Shown here: positions 52,966 through 63,603 of the stretch, in pieces | How the letters are laid out: each line of letters begins with the position of its first letter | Numbering within the stretch: position 1 is the stretch's first letter | Assembly: GCF_900113225.1 (NCBI RefSeq) | Contig: NZ_FOZE01000001.1 | Span: forward strand, 1,736,001-1,800,000 | Reading direction: 5' to 3' | From: Mitsuaria sp. PDC51 | Lineage (GTDB): Bacteria > Pseudomonadota > Gammaproteobacteria > Burkholderiales > Burkholderiaceae_C | DNA length: 64,000 nucleotides | Position numbers and translations under genes: made by a program | Notes under the pieces: generated by a model | The model's input: only the letters and a program-made list of their open reading frames with translations | Told to the model about the DNA's origin: nothing | Databases searched by the model: none

Positions 52966-54234
52966 ATGCATCCTAATGCCCTTCTTGAACTCTGCGCCGA
53001 ACTGGTGGACAGCCTGCTGCTGTTCGACAAGCCGGCCGACGCTCTGGTCTCCGACTTCTTCCGCGCCAACAAGGCCCTCGGCCAGCGCGAGCGCCACACC
53101 ATCGCCGAAACCGCCTACGCCGTGCTGCGCCAGCGCCCGCTGCTGCAGCACCTGGCCCAGTCCGGCCGCGGTCCGATGGCGCGGCGCCTGGCGATCCTCG
53201 CCTGGGCCGGCAACGAAGCGTTCCTGCGCGGCGCGCTCAAGGACGAGGAGCAGCAGTGGCTCAAGCAGGTGGGGTCCATCGACCGCGCCAAGCTGCCCGA
53301 GAAGCTGCGTCACAACCTGCCCGACTGGCTGGTCGAGCCGCTGAAGGCGCGCCTGGGCGACGAGCAGTTCTGGCAGCTGGCCGACGCCGTCAACACCGCC
53401 GCGCCGCTGGACCTGCGCGTGAACCTGCTCAAGGCCAAGCGCGAGGAGGTGCAGGCGGCGCTGAAGGAGAAGGGCTTCAATTCGACGCCGACGCCGTATT
53501 CGCCCTGGGGCCTGCGCCTGGACGGCAAGCCCGCGCTGCAGAAGCTGGACGTCTTCACCAGCGGCCAGGTCGAGGTCCAGGACGAGGGCAGCCAGTTGCT
53601 GTCGCTGCTGACCGAGGCCAAGCGGGGCGAGATGGTGGTCGACTTCTGCGCCGGCGCCGGCGGCAAGACACTCGCGCTGGGCGCCGCGATGCGCAACACC
53701 GGCCGGCTGTATGCGTTCGACGTGTCCGGGCACCGGCTGGACAAGCTCAAGCCGCGGCTGGCGCGCAGCGGGCTGTCCAACGTCTATCCAGTCCAGATCA
53801 GCAATGAGCGCGACGACCGGATCAAGCGCCTGGCCGGCAAGATCGACCGGGTGCTGGTCGACGCGCCGTGTTCGGGCCTGGGGACCTTGCGCCGCAATCC
53901 CGACCTGAAGTGGCGCCAGTCGCCCGACAGCGTCAAGGAACTGCATGACAAGCAGGTGGCGATCCTGAACAGCGCCGCCCGCCTGCTGAAGCCGGGCGGC
54001 CGACTGGTCTATGCGACCTGTTCGCTGCTGGATGCCGAGAACGAGGCGGTCGCCCGGGTCTTCTCCGAAGCCCATCCCGATTTCACGCTGCAGCCGGCCC
54101 AGGAGGTTCTGGCCCATGCGCAGGTCAACGCCGAGCAGGCCATGGCGCTGTCCGACAACGGCTACCTGCGCCTGTGGCCTCACCGCCATCACAGCGACGG
54201 TTTCTTCGCGGCCGTCTGGGAACGCAAGAAGTAA
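52966..54234 (+). CDS. RsmB/NOP-type RNA cytosine-C5 methyltransferase
   Basis: A 422-residue rRNA methyltransferase. The N-terminal NusB-like helical domain (about 1-125) is followed by a PUA-like link. The SAM domain starts near 215 (VVDFCAGAGGKTLALG) and carries two catalytic Cys, in DAPCSGLGTLRRNP and YATCSLLDAENEA. It resembles RsmB but has the reduced N-terminus seen in several betaproteobacteria, so the exact 16S or 23S position is uncertain. There is no Shine-Dalgarno sequence. Confidence 0.9.
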   Translation: MHPNALLELCAELVDSLLLFDKPADALVSDFFRANKALGQRERHTIAETAYAVLRQRPLLQHLAQSGRGPMARRLAILAWAGNEAFLRGALKDEEQQWLKQVGSIDRAKLPEKLRHNLPDWLVEPLKARLGDEQFWQLADAVNTAAPLDLRVNLLKAKREEVQAALKEKGFNSTPTPYSPWGLRLDGKPALQKLDVFTSGQVEVQDEGSQLLSLLTEAKRGEMVVDFCAGAGGKTLALGAAMRNTGRLYAFDVSGHRLDKLKPRLARSGLSNVYPVQISNERDDRIKRLAGKIDRVLVDAPCSGLGTLRRNPDLKWRQSPDSVKELHDKQVAILNSAARLLKPGGRLVYATCSLLDAENEAVARVFSEAHPDFTLQPAQEVLAHAQVNAEQAMALSDNGYLRLWPHRHHSDGFFAAVWERKK

Positions 54235-54490
54235 GGCGGACAGGTCCGGCTGGTGCCGTGTAATTCTTATAACGAACTGATCACCTCGCGGGCCACGCTG
54301 CGAACCGGATCGCCGGCGTTCGAGGGCCTGCGGGGTTCGTTCGATGGATCACGATGTCAGGCCATTCCAACCCTGGTGCGTCAAAAGCAGGCGGGAAAGC
54401 CGGTCTGATTTGGGCGATTTCTAGAGGGCCTCGCCTACAATCGTGGCTTCCTGTGGACAACTGGCTCCTCGCGAGCAGGGTTAGGACCGA
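54235..54490. other. Intergenic region before the desaturase gene
   Basis: 256 bases without a gene. It has an AT-rich TTCTTATAACGAAC (54265-54278) and a -10 TACAAT at 54436-54441 in CGCCTACAATCG, about 50 bases before the ATG. No matching -35 sits at the usual distance. No terminator for the upstream gene is clear. Confidence 0.5.
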
Positions 54491-55714
54491 ATGAACGTAT
54501 TGATGTCTGTGCACGATGCCGTCCTCAACTGGATGATCGACGGCTTCACCGGCGCCAGCTGGTGGCAGATCGTGGTCTTCACGCTGGTGGTGACGCACAT
54601 CACCATCGCCGGGGTGACGATCTTCCTGCACCGCGCCCAGGCGCACCGCGCGCTCGACCTGGGGCCGATCCCCTCCCACTTCTTCCGCTTCTGGCTGTGG
54701 CTGACCACAGGCATGGTCACCCGCGAGTGGGTGGCGATCCACCGCAAGCACCACGCCAAGTGCGAGACCGAGGAAGACCCCCACAGCCCGGTCACCCGTG
54801 GCATCAAGACCGTGATGACCCGAGGCGCCGAGCTGTACCGCACCGAGGCCAAGAACGAAGAAACCATCAAGAAGTTCAGCCATGGTGTGCCGGACGACTG
54901 GATGGAGCGCCATGTCTACAGCGGGCGCTCGGTCTGGGGCGTGTCCCTGATGATGATCATCGACTTGGCGCTGTTCGGTGTGGCCGGTCTGGCGGTCTGG
55001 GCCGTCCAGATGGTCTGGATCCCGTTCTGGGCCGCCGGCGTGATCAACGGCGCCGGCCACTACTGGGGTTACCGCAATTTCGAGGCGACCGACGCGTCGA
55101 CCAATGTCTCCCCGTGGGGCCTGATCATTGGTGGCGAGGAGTTGCACAACAACCACCACACCTATCCGACGTCGGCCAAGTTCTCGGTCAAGCCGTTCGA
55201 ATTCGACATCGGCTGGGGCTACATCCGCGCGATGGAGATGATCGGTTGGGCGAAGGTCCGCAAGACCGCGCCGCAGATGAAGACGGGCGAGATCAAGGCC
55301 GTCGCGGACAAGGACACGCTGGAAGCCATCATCGCCAATCGCTACGAGGTGATGGCGCGTTATGCCCGCGGCCTGCGCGGCGCCTGCAAGGACGAGCTGG
55401 CCAAGCTCAAGGCAGCGGGCGAGCAGCACAGTGTCAAGTTCCACCAGTTCAAGCTGGCCAAGCGCTGGCTGCATCGTGACGCCGAGAAGATCCCGGCGGT
55501 CTTCCAGGCGCAGTTGGATGGGGCTCGCGCCGCCAGCCCGGTGCTGGACAAGCTGGTGACCATGCGCGAGGAACTGCGTCAGCTGTGGACTCGCACGAAC
55601 GTGTCGGCCGAGCAGCTGGTGCATGACCTCCAGGCGTGGTGCCGCAAGGCCGAGGAAAGCGGTATCGCGGAACTCAAGGCCTTCGCGATGGGGCTGCGCG
55701 CAGTGCGCGCCTGA
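54491..55714 (+). CDS. Acyl-CoA/acyl-lipid desaturase (delta-9 type)
   Basis: A 407-residue di-iron membrane enzyme that introduces a double bond in saturated fatty acyl chains. The three His boxes are HRAQAHR (47-53), HRKHH (84-88) and HNNHH (219-223), with four or so membrane helices between. The C-terminal 110 residues (about 295-407) are helical and charged, longer than in the minimal delta-9 fold, as seen in related betaproteobacteria. Its product would control membrane fluidity. The substrate carrier (CoA or lipid) is not settled. Confidence 0.92.
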   Translation: MNVLMSVHDAVLNWMIDGFTGASWWQIVVFTLVVTHITIAGVTIFLHRAQAHRALDLGPIPSHFFRFWLWLTTGMVTREWVAIHRKHHAKCETEEDPHSPVTRGIKTVMTRGAELYRTEAKNEETIKKFSHGVPDDWMERHVYSGRSVWGVSLMMIIDLALFGVAGLAVWAVQMVWIPFWAAGVINGAGHYWGYRNFEATDASTNVSPWGLIIGGEELHNNHHTYPTSAKFSVKPFEFDIGWGYIRAMEMIGWAKVRKTAPQMKTGEIKAVADKDTLEAIIANRYEVMARYARGLRGACKDELAKLKAAGEQHSVKFHQFKLAKRWLHRDAEKIPAVFQAQLDGARAASPVLDKLVTMREELRQLWTRTNVSAEQLVHDLQAWCRKAEESGIAELKAFAMGLRAVRA

Positions 55715-55786
55715 TCGACTGGCACGCGTGTCGCCCGCGGTGAGGCCGTCTTGGTGATGGCTGTCGACGGATGAAGGAATGCAAAG

Positions 55787-55811
55787 GGCGCCCTTACCGG
55801 GCGCCTTTTTT
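55787..55811 (+). terminator. Terminator of the desaturase gene
   Basis: GGCGCCC-TTACC-GGGCGCC followed by T6, then CATTGGGGCGCCC. Confidence 0.88.
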
Positions 55812-55859
55812 CATTGGGGCGCCCATAATTTGTTGGGACCCTCACACAAGGAGACTGAC

Positions 55860-56378
55860 ATGATTGCCGCAATCCCGTTCAAGCGCATCGCGCTGGTCAG
55901 CCTGATGACCCTGAGTTTTGGGGCGATGGCGTCGGTGGCCCAGGCGCAGGCGGAGGTGAGCTTCATCAAGCCGGAGAATTTTTCGGACATCGGCTTCAAC
56001 TACGTGGATCGCACCACGGCAATGAAGCAACTGGAGGATCACTTCAAGGCGCTGGCCGCCCGCGAATTGCCGGGCAAGCAACTGAAGATTGAAGTGACCG
56101 ACATCGACCTAGCCGGGGAATTGGAGCCGGCGGCCCGCGTCGACCGCCTGCGGGTGCTGCGCACTGTCACCATTCCCCGGATGAGCTTCACCTACACGCT
56201 CAGCGAGAACGGCAAGGTCCTGAAGTCCGGCAAGGCGGACATCAAGGACATGGACTACCAGAACGCAAGCAACCGCTACTTCGACTCCGAGCCGCTGCGC
56301 TATGAGAAGAAGATGATCGACGACTGGATGGCCAAGGATCTGCTGGGCAAGGACCGCTTGGCGCGCGTGACGCCCTGA
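55860..56378 (+). CDS. DUF3016 exported protein
   Basis: A 172-residue periplasmic protein. Signal peptide about 1-27 (AQA-Q). The mature part starts with the family motif VSFIKPENFSDIGF, followed by a helix (TAMKQLEDHFKALAAREL), a long beta section and the closing SEPLRYEKKMIDDWM. AAGGAGA lies 6 bases before the ATG. The function is unknown. The gene stands alone between terminators. Confidence 0.88.
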   Translation: MIAAIPFKRIALVSLMTLSFGAMASVAQAQAEVSFIKPENFSDIGFNYVDRTTAMKQLEDHFKALAARELPGKQLKIEVTDIDLAGELEPAARVDRLRVLRTVTIPRMSFTYTLSENGKVLKSGKADIKDMDYQNASNRYFDSEPLRYEKKMIDDWMAKDLLGKDRLARVTP

Positions 56379-56430
56379 GCGGCGCGGGACGGCTCAGTTG
56401 GGCGGCGCGTCGCCCGCGCTCCAGAATGAA

Positions 56431-56454
56431 AAAACCCGCCGATTGGCGGGTTTT
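56431..56454. terminator. Bidirectional terminator between DUF3016 and rpmG
   Basis: AAAACCCGCC-GATT-GGCGGGTTTT. The left flank gives T6 on the minus strand, followed by CATTCTGG, and the right gives T4 on the plus strand, so it ends both convergent transcripts. Confidence 0.93.
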
Positions 56455-56497
56455 CTTCAAGGTGAGGGCGGTGCTGTCGCAGCCCTCGCGAGCTGAA

Positions 56498-56668
56498 TCA
56501 CTTCAGCTTGGTTTCCTTGTACAGCACGTGCTTGCGCGCTTTGGGGTCGAACTTCATGAATTCCAGCTTTTCGGGCGTGGTCTTCTTGTTCTTGTTCGTG
56601 GTGTAGAAATGACCGGTGCCGGCAGTGGATTCCAGCTTGATCTTTTCGCGTCCGCCTTTGGATGCCAT
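56498..56668 (-). CDS. rpmG: 50S ribosomal protein L33
   Basis: A 56-residue ribosomal protein: [35 protein letters not shown] and [17 protein letters not shown], in that order. It has no Cys, so it is the zinc-independent (C-minus) paralogue. It lies 22 bases after rpmB on the same strand, the usual rpmB-rpmG order. It is shorter than common gene-length cutoffs and easily missed. Confidence 0.97.
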   Translation of the reverse strand: MASKGGREKIKLESTAGTGHFYTTNKNKKTTPEKLEFMKFDPKARKHVLYKETKLK

Positions 56669-56690
56669 GGTGTCGCTCCTGGTTCAGTGA

Positions 56691-56924
56691 TTAGGCTTGA
56701 CCGCGGGCACGCAGGTCGGCCAGCACGGCGTCGATGCCCTTCTTGTCGATCAGACGCAGCGCGGCGTTGCTGATGCGCAGACGGACCCAGCGGTTTTCGC
56801 TTTCGACCCAGAAACGGCGGTATTGCAGGTTCGGCAGGAACCGGCGCTTGGTTTTGTTGTTGGCGTGGGAAACGTTGTTCCCGACCATGGGCTTCTTGCC
56901 CGTGACTTCGCAGACGCGTGCCAT
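56691..56924 (-). CDS. rpmB: 50S ribosomal protein L28
   Basis: A 77-residue protein of the large subunit. It begins [21 protein letters not shown] and ends [16 protein letters not shown], both typical. It has a single Cys, not a zinc set. ATG 56924 is preferred to longer frames because of family length. The leader is long, with a TACACT -10 at 57085-57080. Confidence 0.97.
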   Translation of the reverse strand: MARVCEVTGKKPMVGNNVSHANNKTKRRFLPNLQYRRFWVESENRWVRLRISNAALRLIDKKGIDAVLADLRARGQA

Positions 56925-57079
56925 GAGGACACTCCGATACTTGTCATCCGGCGACCGTCCCAATCGTCCCGACCTTGCTGTCGGATCGCGGGCGGCGGCC
57001 TCACCTCGCCATAGGGTGGCGGTTTCCCATCTTCCCCGCGTCGAGATCCTTCACAGGTTGTCGGCGCAGGAAAACGGCG

Positions 57080-57085
57080 AGTGTA
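57080..57085 (-). promoter_or_regulatory. -10 box of rpmB-rpmG
   Basis: TACACT in TGCTACACT on the minus strand, about 155 bases before rpmB and beside the trxB terminator. Confidence 0.45.
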
Positions 57086-57096
57086 GCAGAAACAGA

Positions 57097-57120
57097 CCGG
57101 CCCGCGAAAGAGCGGGCCGG
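57097..57120 (-). terminator. Terminator of trxB
   Basis: CCGGCCCGC / GCGGGCCGG with a 6-base loop. On the minus strand TCTGTTTCTGC follows, a weak T-run. The rpmB -10 box starts 11 bases further on. Confidence 0.75.
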
Positions 57121-57164
57121 CTGGAATGCGGGTGTCGCCTGAATGGCGCGCGGACTCGCGGTGC

Positions 57165-58279
<1,115 letters not shown>

Positions 58280-58303
58280 ACCCCCGACAGGAGGCATCCC
58301 TTC

Positions 58304-58972
58304 ATGGCCATGTTGTCCAACTTGGATCTGATCCGCAGGGTTCCCTTGTTCTCCCTGCTGACCGCCGACCAGGCCCAGTCCATCGCGGACAGCGTCGTCA
58401 AGCGGCGCTTCAAACGCGGCGAGTTGATCGTCGAGCAGGGCACCAAATCCAACGCGCTCTTCATCCTGCTGAACGGTCGGGCCCGCGTCCTGACCGCCGA
58501 CAGCAGAGGCCGCGAGGTGATCCTCGCGGTGCTTCAGCCCGGCGACTATGTCGGCGAGATGAGCCTCATCGACAACGAGCCGCACTCGGCCACCGTCAGA
58601 GCCGAAGTGCAGACCGACATGCTGGTGCTGGGCCGCGCCGATTTCGCGCGTGGCCTGCCCGAGCCGTCGAGCCTGGCCTACGGCATCCTGCGCGGCCTGG
58701 TCGCGCGCCTGCGCAACGCGGACCGGCAGATCGAGTCGCTCGCGCTGCTCGACGTCTACGGCCGCGTCGCCCGCACGCTGCTGGACATGGCGGAGGAAGA
58801 GAAGGGCGTGAAGATCATCCGCGGCAAGGTGTCGCGCCAGGACATGGCCAAGGTCGTCGGCGCGTCGCGCGAGATGGTCAGCCGCGTCATGAAGGACCTC
58901 GAGGACAAGGGCGTGATCGAGACGCTCGAGAACGGCTCGGTGGTCATCAAGGAACGCCTGCAGCACGATTGA
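58304..58972 (+). CDS. Crp/Fnr-family transcriptional regulator
   Basis: A 222-residue regulator. The cyclic-nucleotide-binding-like domain (about 10-125) has VPLFSLLTADQAQSIADSV and the loop PGDYVGEMSLIDNEPHSATVRA; it lacks the Cys cluster of Fnr. The long helix leads to a winged helix with the recognition helix VVGASREMVSRVMKDLEDKG. CAGGAGGC lies 9 bases before the ATG. It may bind cAMP or another nucleotide, or none. Divergent trxB may be a target. Confidence 0.92.
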   Translation: MAMLSNLDLIRRVPLFSLLTADQAQSIADSVVKRRFKRGELIVEQGTKSNALFILLNGRARVLTADSRGREVILAVLQPGDYVGEMSLIDNEPHSATVRAEVQTDMLVLGRADFARGLPEPSSLAYGILRGLVARLRNADRQIESLALLDVYGRVARTLLDMAEEEKGVKIIRGKVSRQDMAKVVGASREMVSRVMKDLEDKGVIETLENGSVVIKERLQHD

Positions 58973-59033
58973 GGCGTCAACGTTTCTTCACCATGGCATG
59001 TGACCCCGCGTCCGGGATGCGGGGCGCTTGCGT

Positions 59034-59039
59034 CACAAT
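59034..59039 (+). promoter_or_regulatory. -10 box of ftsK
   Basis: CACAAT, six bases before the ftsK ATG. No convincing ribosome-binding site; the mRNA may be leaderless. Confidence 0.45.
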
Positions 59040-59045
59040 CGCGGG

Positions 59046-61427
59046 ATGAGTTTTCCTGGTTCCCTGCTGGGCGGTGGTGACGACGCCGCCACGTCGCCCG
59101 AGCGCCCCGCGCCGGCGCGCAAGTCCAAGAAGGCCGCCGCCGCTGCCGCGGTGGCGCCCACGCCGCCCAGCCCGCTGCGCACGCCGCTGTGGCTGCTGGT
59201 CGGCGCGCTGGTCTGGTGCCTGGTCTTGCTCGCGATGGTCAGCCATGACCGCGCCGACGCCGCCTTCAGCACCGCCGGCACCGCCGGGCCGACGCACAAC
59301 CGCGTCGGATCGCTGGGCGCCTGGATCTCCGACCTGATGCTCTTCGGCTTCGGCTACTCCTGCTGGTGGCTGATGCTGGTGTCGCTGCGCGCCTGGCTGA
59401 GCGGCCTGGCCCGCCTGCTGCGCGCCGACGGCAGCCCGCTCCCCACGCTGAAGGAACGCCTGCCGGCGATCGGCGGCCTGGCGCTGCTGCTGGCGGCGAG
59501 TTGCGCGCTCGAGTGGACGCGCCTGTACGGCTGGGAGTCGCACCTGCCGGGCCATGCCGGCGGCGTCCTGGGTTACCTGCTGGGGCCGGCCAGCATGAAG
59601 CTGCTGGGCTTCGCCGGTTCGGGCGTCGTGTGGATCGCCGCGCTGGTGGCCGGCGTGTCGCTGGCGCTGAAATTCTCCTGGCTCAAGCTGTCCGAGCAGA
59701 TCGGCGCCTCGATCGAACGCCTGATCGAGAAGCGCGAGGTCCGCCGCGAGATCGCCGAGGACAAGCGCGTCGGCAAGGAAGCCAAGCGCGAGCGCGAGGC
59801 CATCGTCGAGGTCGAGCGGCTGGTCGAGGAGGAGCACCACATCCCGATCGTCATCGAGCCGCCGGTGGTCGAGGTGCCCAAGTCCACGCGCGTGATCAAG
59901 GAGCGTCAGCAGACGCTGTTCACCGATCCGGCCGACGCCAAGCTGCCGCAGGTCGACCTGCTGGATGCGCCGCCGCCGCGCATCGAGACCGTCACGCCCG
60001 AGTCGCTGGAGATGACCAGCCGCATGATCGAGAAGAAGTTGAAGGACTTCGGCGTCGAGGTGCGGGTGGTGGCCGCCTCGCCCGGGCCGGTGATCACGCG
60101 CTACGAGATCGAGCCGGCCACTGGCGTGAAGGGCGCGCAGATCCTGGGCCTGGCCAAGGACCTGGCGCGCTCACTGAGCCTGGTGTCGATCCGCGTGGTC
60201 GAGACCATCCCCGGCAAGAACTACATGGCGCTGGAGCTGCCCAACGCGCGGCGCCAGACGATCCGGCTGTCGGAGATCCTCGGCTCGCAGGTCTATGCCG
60301 ACGCAGCGTCGCCGCTGACGATGGGCCTGGGCAAGGACATCGTCGGCATGCCGGTCGTGGCCGACCTGGCGAAGATGCCGCACTGCCTGGTCGCGGGCAC
60401 GACCGGTTCGGGCAAGTCGGTGGGCATCAACGCGATGATCCTGTCGCTGCTCTACAAGGCCGAGGCGCGCGACGTCCGCCTGATCCTGATCGACCCCAAG
60501 ATGCTGGAAATGAGCGTCTACGAGGGCATCCCCCACCTGCTGGCGCCGGTCGTGACCGACATGAAGCAGGCCGGCAACGCGCTGAACTGGTGCGTCAACG
60601 AGATGGAGCGGCGCTACAAGCTCATGTCCAAGATGGGCGTGCGCAACCTGGCCGGCTACAACAAGAAGATCGCCGACGCGGCCGAGCGCGAGGAGAAGAT
60701 CCCCAACCCGTTCAGCCTGACGCCCGAAGAGCCGGAACCGCTGGACCGGTTGCCGCACATCGTCGTCGTGATCGACGAACTGGCCGACCTCATGATGGTG
60801 GTCGGCAAGAAGATCGAGGAACTGATCGCGCGCCTGGCCCAGAAGGCCCGTGCGGCCGGCATCCACCTGATCCTGGCGACGCAGCGCCCGTCGGTGGACG
60901 TGATCACCGGCCTGATCAAGGCCAACATCCCGACCCGCCTGTCCTTCCAGGTCTCGAGCAAGATCGACTCGCGCACCATCCTCGACCAGATGGGCGCCGA
61001 AGCGCTGCTGGGCATGGGCGACATGCTCTACATGGCGTCGGGCACCGGGCTGCCGGTGCGGGTGCACGGCGCGTTCGTCAGCGATGACGAGGTGCATCGC
61101 GTCGTCGACTACCTGAAGGAGCAGGGCGGCGAGCCGAACTACATCGAGGGCATCCTCGAAGGCGGCGTGCTCGACGGGGACGGCGGTGGCGATGGCCTGC
61201 CCGGCCTGGCCGCCGGTGGCGACGGCGAATCCGATCCGATGTACGACCAGGCGGTGGCCGTGGTGCTGCAGCACAAGCGGGCCTCGATCTCGCTGGTGCA
61301 ACGCCACCTGCGCATCGGCTACAACCGGGCCGCCCGCTTGCTGGAGCAGATGGAGAAATCGGGCCTGGTGTCGTCGATGGCCACCAACGGCAACCGCGAC
61401 ATCGTCGTGCCCAAGCGGGACGAATGA
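59046..61427 (+). CDS. ftsK: DNA translocase FtsK
   Basis: A 793-residue division and chromosome-segregation motor. Four membrane helices (about 47-185) anchor it at the septum. The linker is short, then alpha and beta motor domains: [19 protein letters not shown], Walker [31 protein letters not shown], Walker [13 protein letters not shown]. The C-terminal gamma winged helix ([20 protein letters not shown] and onward) reads KOPS and contacts XerD. lolA and rarA follow on the same strand, an order conserved in proteobacteria. Confidence 0.96.
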   Translation: MSFPGSLLGGGDDAATSPERPAPARKSKKAAAAAAVAPTPPSPLRTPLWLLVGALVWCLVLLAMVSHDRADAAFSTAGTAGPTHNRVGSLGAWISDLMLFGFGYSCWWLMLVSLRAWLSGLARLLRADGSPLPTLKERLPAIGGLALLLAASCALEWTRLYGWESHLPGHAGGVLGYLLGPASMKLLGFAGSGVVWIAALVAGVSLALKFSWLKLSEQIGASIERLIEKREVRREIAEDKRVGKEAKREREAIVEVERLVEEEHHIPIVIEPPVVEVPKSTRVIKERQQTLFTDPADAKLPQVDLLDAPPPRIETVTPESLEMTSRMIEKKLKDFGVEVRVVAASPGPVITRYEIEPATGVKGAQILGLAKDLARSLSLVSIRVVETIPGKNYMALELPNARRQTIRLSEILGSQVYADAASPLTMGLGKDIVGMPVVADLAKMPHCLVAGTTGSGKSVGINAMILSLLYKAEARDVRLILIDPKMLEMSVYEGIPHLLAPVVTDMKQAGNALNWCVNEMERRYKLMSKMGVRNLAGYNKKIADAAEREEKIPNPFSLTPEEPEPLDRLPHIVVVIDELADLMMVVGKKIEELIARLAQKARAAGIHLILATQRPSVDVITGLIKANIPTRLSFQVSSKIDSRTILDQMGAEALLGMGDMLYMASGTGLPVRVHGAFVSDDEVHRVVDYLKEQGGEPNYIEGILEGGVLDGDGGGDGLPGLAAGGDGESDPMYDQAVAVVLQHKRASISLVQRHLRIGYNRAARLLEQMEKSGLVSSMATNGNRDIVVPKRDE

Positions 61428-61516
61428 ACGGCGCCGGCCGCCGCGTTCCTCGCCTCCAGCACCTCCCGCACCTCCCGCTCCGTTCAAGCATCCACGCCAT
61501 CGTCGACGAGCCTCCC

Positions 61517-62188
61517 ATGGTCCATCCGCTCCACCCGCTTCAATCGCTCCGTACCCTGTCCCTCCGCGGCCTTCGCGCGACCCGCGCGGTCGCGGGCGCG
61601 GCGCTGCTGGGGGCCGCCGCGCTGGCTCATGCCGACGGCGTGAGCGCGCTGCAGCAGTTCGTGACCGAGGTGAAGAGTGGCCGCGCCAGCTTCACGCAGA
61701 CGGTCACCGCGCCGGATGGCAAGCGCAAGAAGACCACCACCGGCACCTTCGAGTTCCAGCGGCCGAACCAGTTCCGCTTCGCCTATGCGAAGCCGGCCGA
61801 GCAGCTGATCGTGGCCGACGGCAAGGAGGTCTGGATCTACGACCCGGACCTGCAGCAGGCCACGGTGCGGCAGATGGACCAGGCGCTGGGCGCGACGCCG
61901 GTGGCGCTGCTCGCCGGGGGCGACCTGTCGCGGGACTTCACGCTGAAGGCGCTGCCGGCGGCCAACGGGCTGGACTGGGTGCAGGCGACGCCGCGGCGCA
62001 ACGACAGCGGCTTGCAGAGCCTGAAGCTGGGCTTCAAGGGACGCGAGCTGTCGGCGCTGGAGATCGTCGACGGCTTCGGCCAGCAATCGGTGATGCAGTT
62101 CAGCGCGGTGGAGCCCAATGCCAAGGTGTCGGCCGAGCGCTTCCGCTTCACCCCGCCGCCGGGTACGGACATCGCGCGCCAACCCTGA
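61517..62188 (+). CDS. lolA: Outer-membrane lipoprotein carrier LolA
   Basis: A 223-residue periplasmic chaperone that takes lipoproteins from LolCDE to LolB. Signal peptide about 1-39 (AHA-DG). Mature motifs: ALQQFVTEVKSGRASFTQTV, FEFQRPNQFRFAYAKPAEQLIVADGK and a LKLGFKGRELSALEIVDGFGQQ strand. ATG 61517 is chosen since it leads into a signal peptide; its first part is long and polar, so a later start is possible. It follows ftsK by 89 bases. Confidence 0.94.
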   Translation: MVHPLHPLQSLRTLSLRGLRATRAVAGAALLGAAALAHADGVSALQQFVTEVKSGRASFTQTVTAPDGKRKKTTTGTFEFQRPNQFRFAYAKPAEQLIVADGKEVWIYDPDLQQATVRQMDQALGATPVALLAGGDLSRDFTLKALPAANGLDWVQATPRRNDSGLQSLKLGFKGRELSALEIVDGFGQQSVMQFSAVEPNAKVSAERFRFTPPPGTDIARQP

Positions 62189-62209
62189 CCGAGCTTCGAG
62201 CCTGCACCG

Positions 62210-63601
62210 ATGAGCAACGCGTCGCTCTTCCCGGACGAGTTCGATCCCGTTCCCAGCGGGCCGCCGGCCATGGCGACGCCGGGCAAGCACGCGCCGCTGC
62301 CGGAGCGGCTGCGGCCGCGCCAGCTCGACGAGGTGGTCGGCCAACGCCACCTGCTCGGGCCCGGCATGCCGCTGCGCGTCGCGCTGGAGAGCGGCCGGCC
62401 GCATTCGATGATCCTGTGGGGCCCGCCGGGCGTCGGCAAGACGACGCTGGCGCGGCTGATGGCGCAGTTCTTCGACGCGCAGTTCATCGCGATCTCGGCG
62501 GTGCTGGGCGGCGTCAAGGACATCCGCGAGGCGGTCGAGCGCGCCTTGGCCGCGGCCGGGCAGGGGCGGCGCACGATCGTGTTCGTTGACGAGGTCCACC
62601 GCTTCAACAAGGCGCAGCAGGATGCCTTCCTGCCGCATGTCGAGTCCGGCCTGTTCAGCTTCATCGGCGCGACGACGGAGAACCCGTCCTTCGAGGTCAA
62701 TTCGGCGCTGCTCTCGCGCGCGACGGTGCATGTGCTGAAGTCGCTCGACGAGCAGGACATGCGCGAGCTGCTGGCGCGCGGGCGCGAGGCCCTGGGCGCG
62801 CCGCCGGTCAGCGAGGCCGCCACCCAGCGCCTGATCGGTTATGCCGACGGCGACGCGCGGCGGCTGCTCAACACGCTGGAGACGGTCGCGCAGCTGACAC
62901 CGGCGGACACGGCGGAGATCGACGAGGCGCTGCTGGAGCGCACCCTGGGCGAGCAGCTTCGGCGCTACGACAAGGGCGGCGACCAGTTCTACGACGTGAT
63001 CTCCGCGCTGCACAAGTCGGTGCGCGGCTCCAACCCCGACGCGGCGCTGTACTGGCTGGTGCGCATGCTCGATGGCGGCGTCGACGCGCGCTACATCACG
63101 CGCCGCCTGATCCGCATGGCCAGCGAGGACATCGGCAACGCCGACCCGCGCGCGCTGCGGATCTGCCTGGATGCGGCCGAGACCTACGAGCGCCTGGGTT
63201 CGCCCGAAGGCGAGCTGACGCTGGCGCAGGCGGTCGTGTACCTGGCGATCGCACCCAAGTCCAACGCCGTCTACAACGCCTACAACCAGGTGCGCGCACT
63301 GATCAAGCAGGACAGTTCGCGGCCGGTGCCGGTGCATCTGCGCAATGCGCCGACGCGGCTCATGAAGGAACTGGGCTACGGCAAGGCCTATCGCTACGCG
63401 CATGACTTCCCCGGCGCCTATGTCGCCGGCGAGCAGTACCTGCCGGACGGCCTCGAGGACCAGCGCTTCTACGAGCCGGTGCCGCGTGGCCTGGAGATCA
63501 AGATCGGCGCCCGGATGGACGAGCTGCGACGGCTGGACGCGGAGGCGCTCGGTCAGGAGGGCGAGGCCTCGTCCCGCCGCGGCGAGGACCGCGAGGACTG
63601 A
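62210..63601 (+). CDS. rarA: Replication-associated recombination protein A
   Basis: A 463-residue AAA+ ATPase related to MgsA/WRNIP1, active at stalled replication forks. Walker A GPPGVGKTT (about 71-79), Walker B FVDEVHRFNKAQQD, sensor 1 IGATTENPSF, and the C-terminal tetramerisation part starting near 290 (GSNPDAALYWLVRMLDGGVDARYITRRL region). The C-terminus has a 25-residue polar extension. It lies 21 bases after lolA, giving ftsK-lolA-rarA as a likely operon. Confidence 0.96.
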   Translation: MSNASLFPDEFDPVPSGPPAMATPGKHAPLPERLRPRQLDEVVGQRHLLGPGMPLRVALESGRPHSMILWGPPGVGKTTLARLMAQFFDAQFIAISAVLGGVKDIREAVERALAAAGQGRRTIVFVDEVHRFNKAQQDAFLPHVESGLFSFIGATTENPSFEVNSALLSRATVHVLKSLDEQDMRELLARGREALGAPPVSEAATQRLIGYADGDARRLLNTLETVAQLTPADTAEIDEALLERTLGEQLRRYDKGGDQFYDVISALHKSVRGSNPDAALYWLVRMLDGGVDARYITRRLIRMASEDIGNADPRALRICLDAAETYERLGSPEGELTLAQAVVYLAIAPKSNAVYNAYNQVRALIKQDSSRPVPVHLRNAPTRLMKELGYGKAYRYAHDFPGAYVAGEQYLPDGLEDQRFYEPVPRGLEIKIGARMDELRRLDAEALGQEGEASSRRGEDRED

Positions 63602-63603
63602 GC

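Noticed and set aside
56498-56668. A zinc-ribbon L33 as an indicator of zinc regulation
   Set aside because: The protein has no Cys, so it is the zinc-independent form; no statement about a paralogue can be made from the window.
56965-57040. A 9-residue upstream frame (MGNRHPMAR) with a GGGGAAG before it in the rpmB leader
   Set aside because: Too short and without codon or regulatory logic; likely chance in a 150-base leader.
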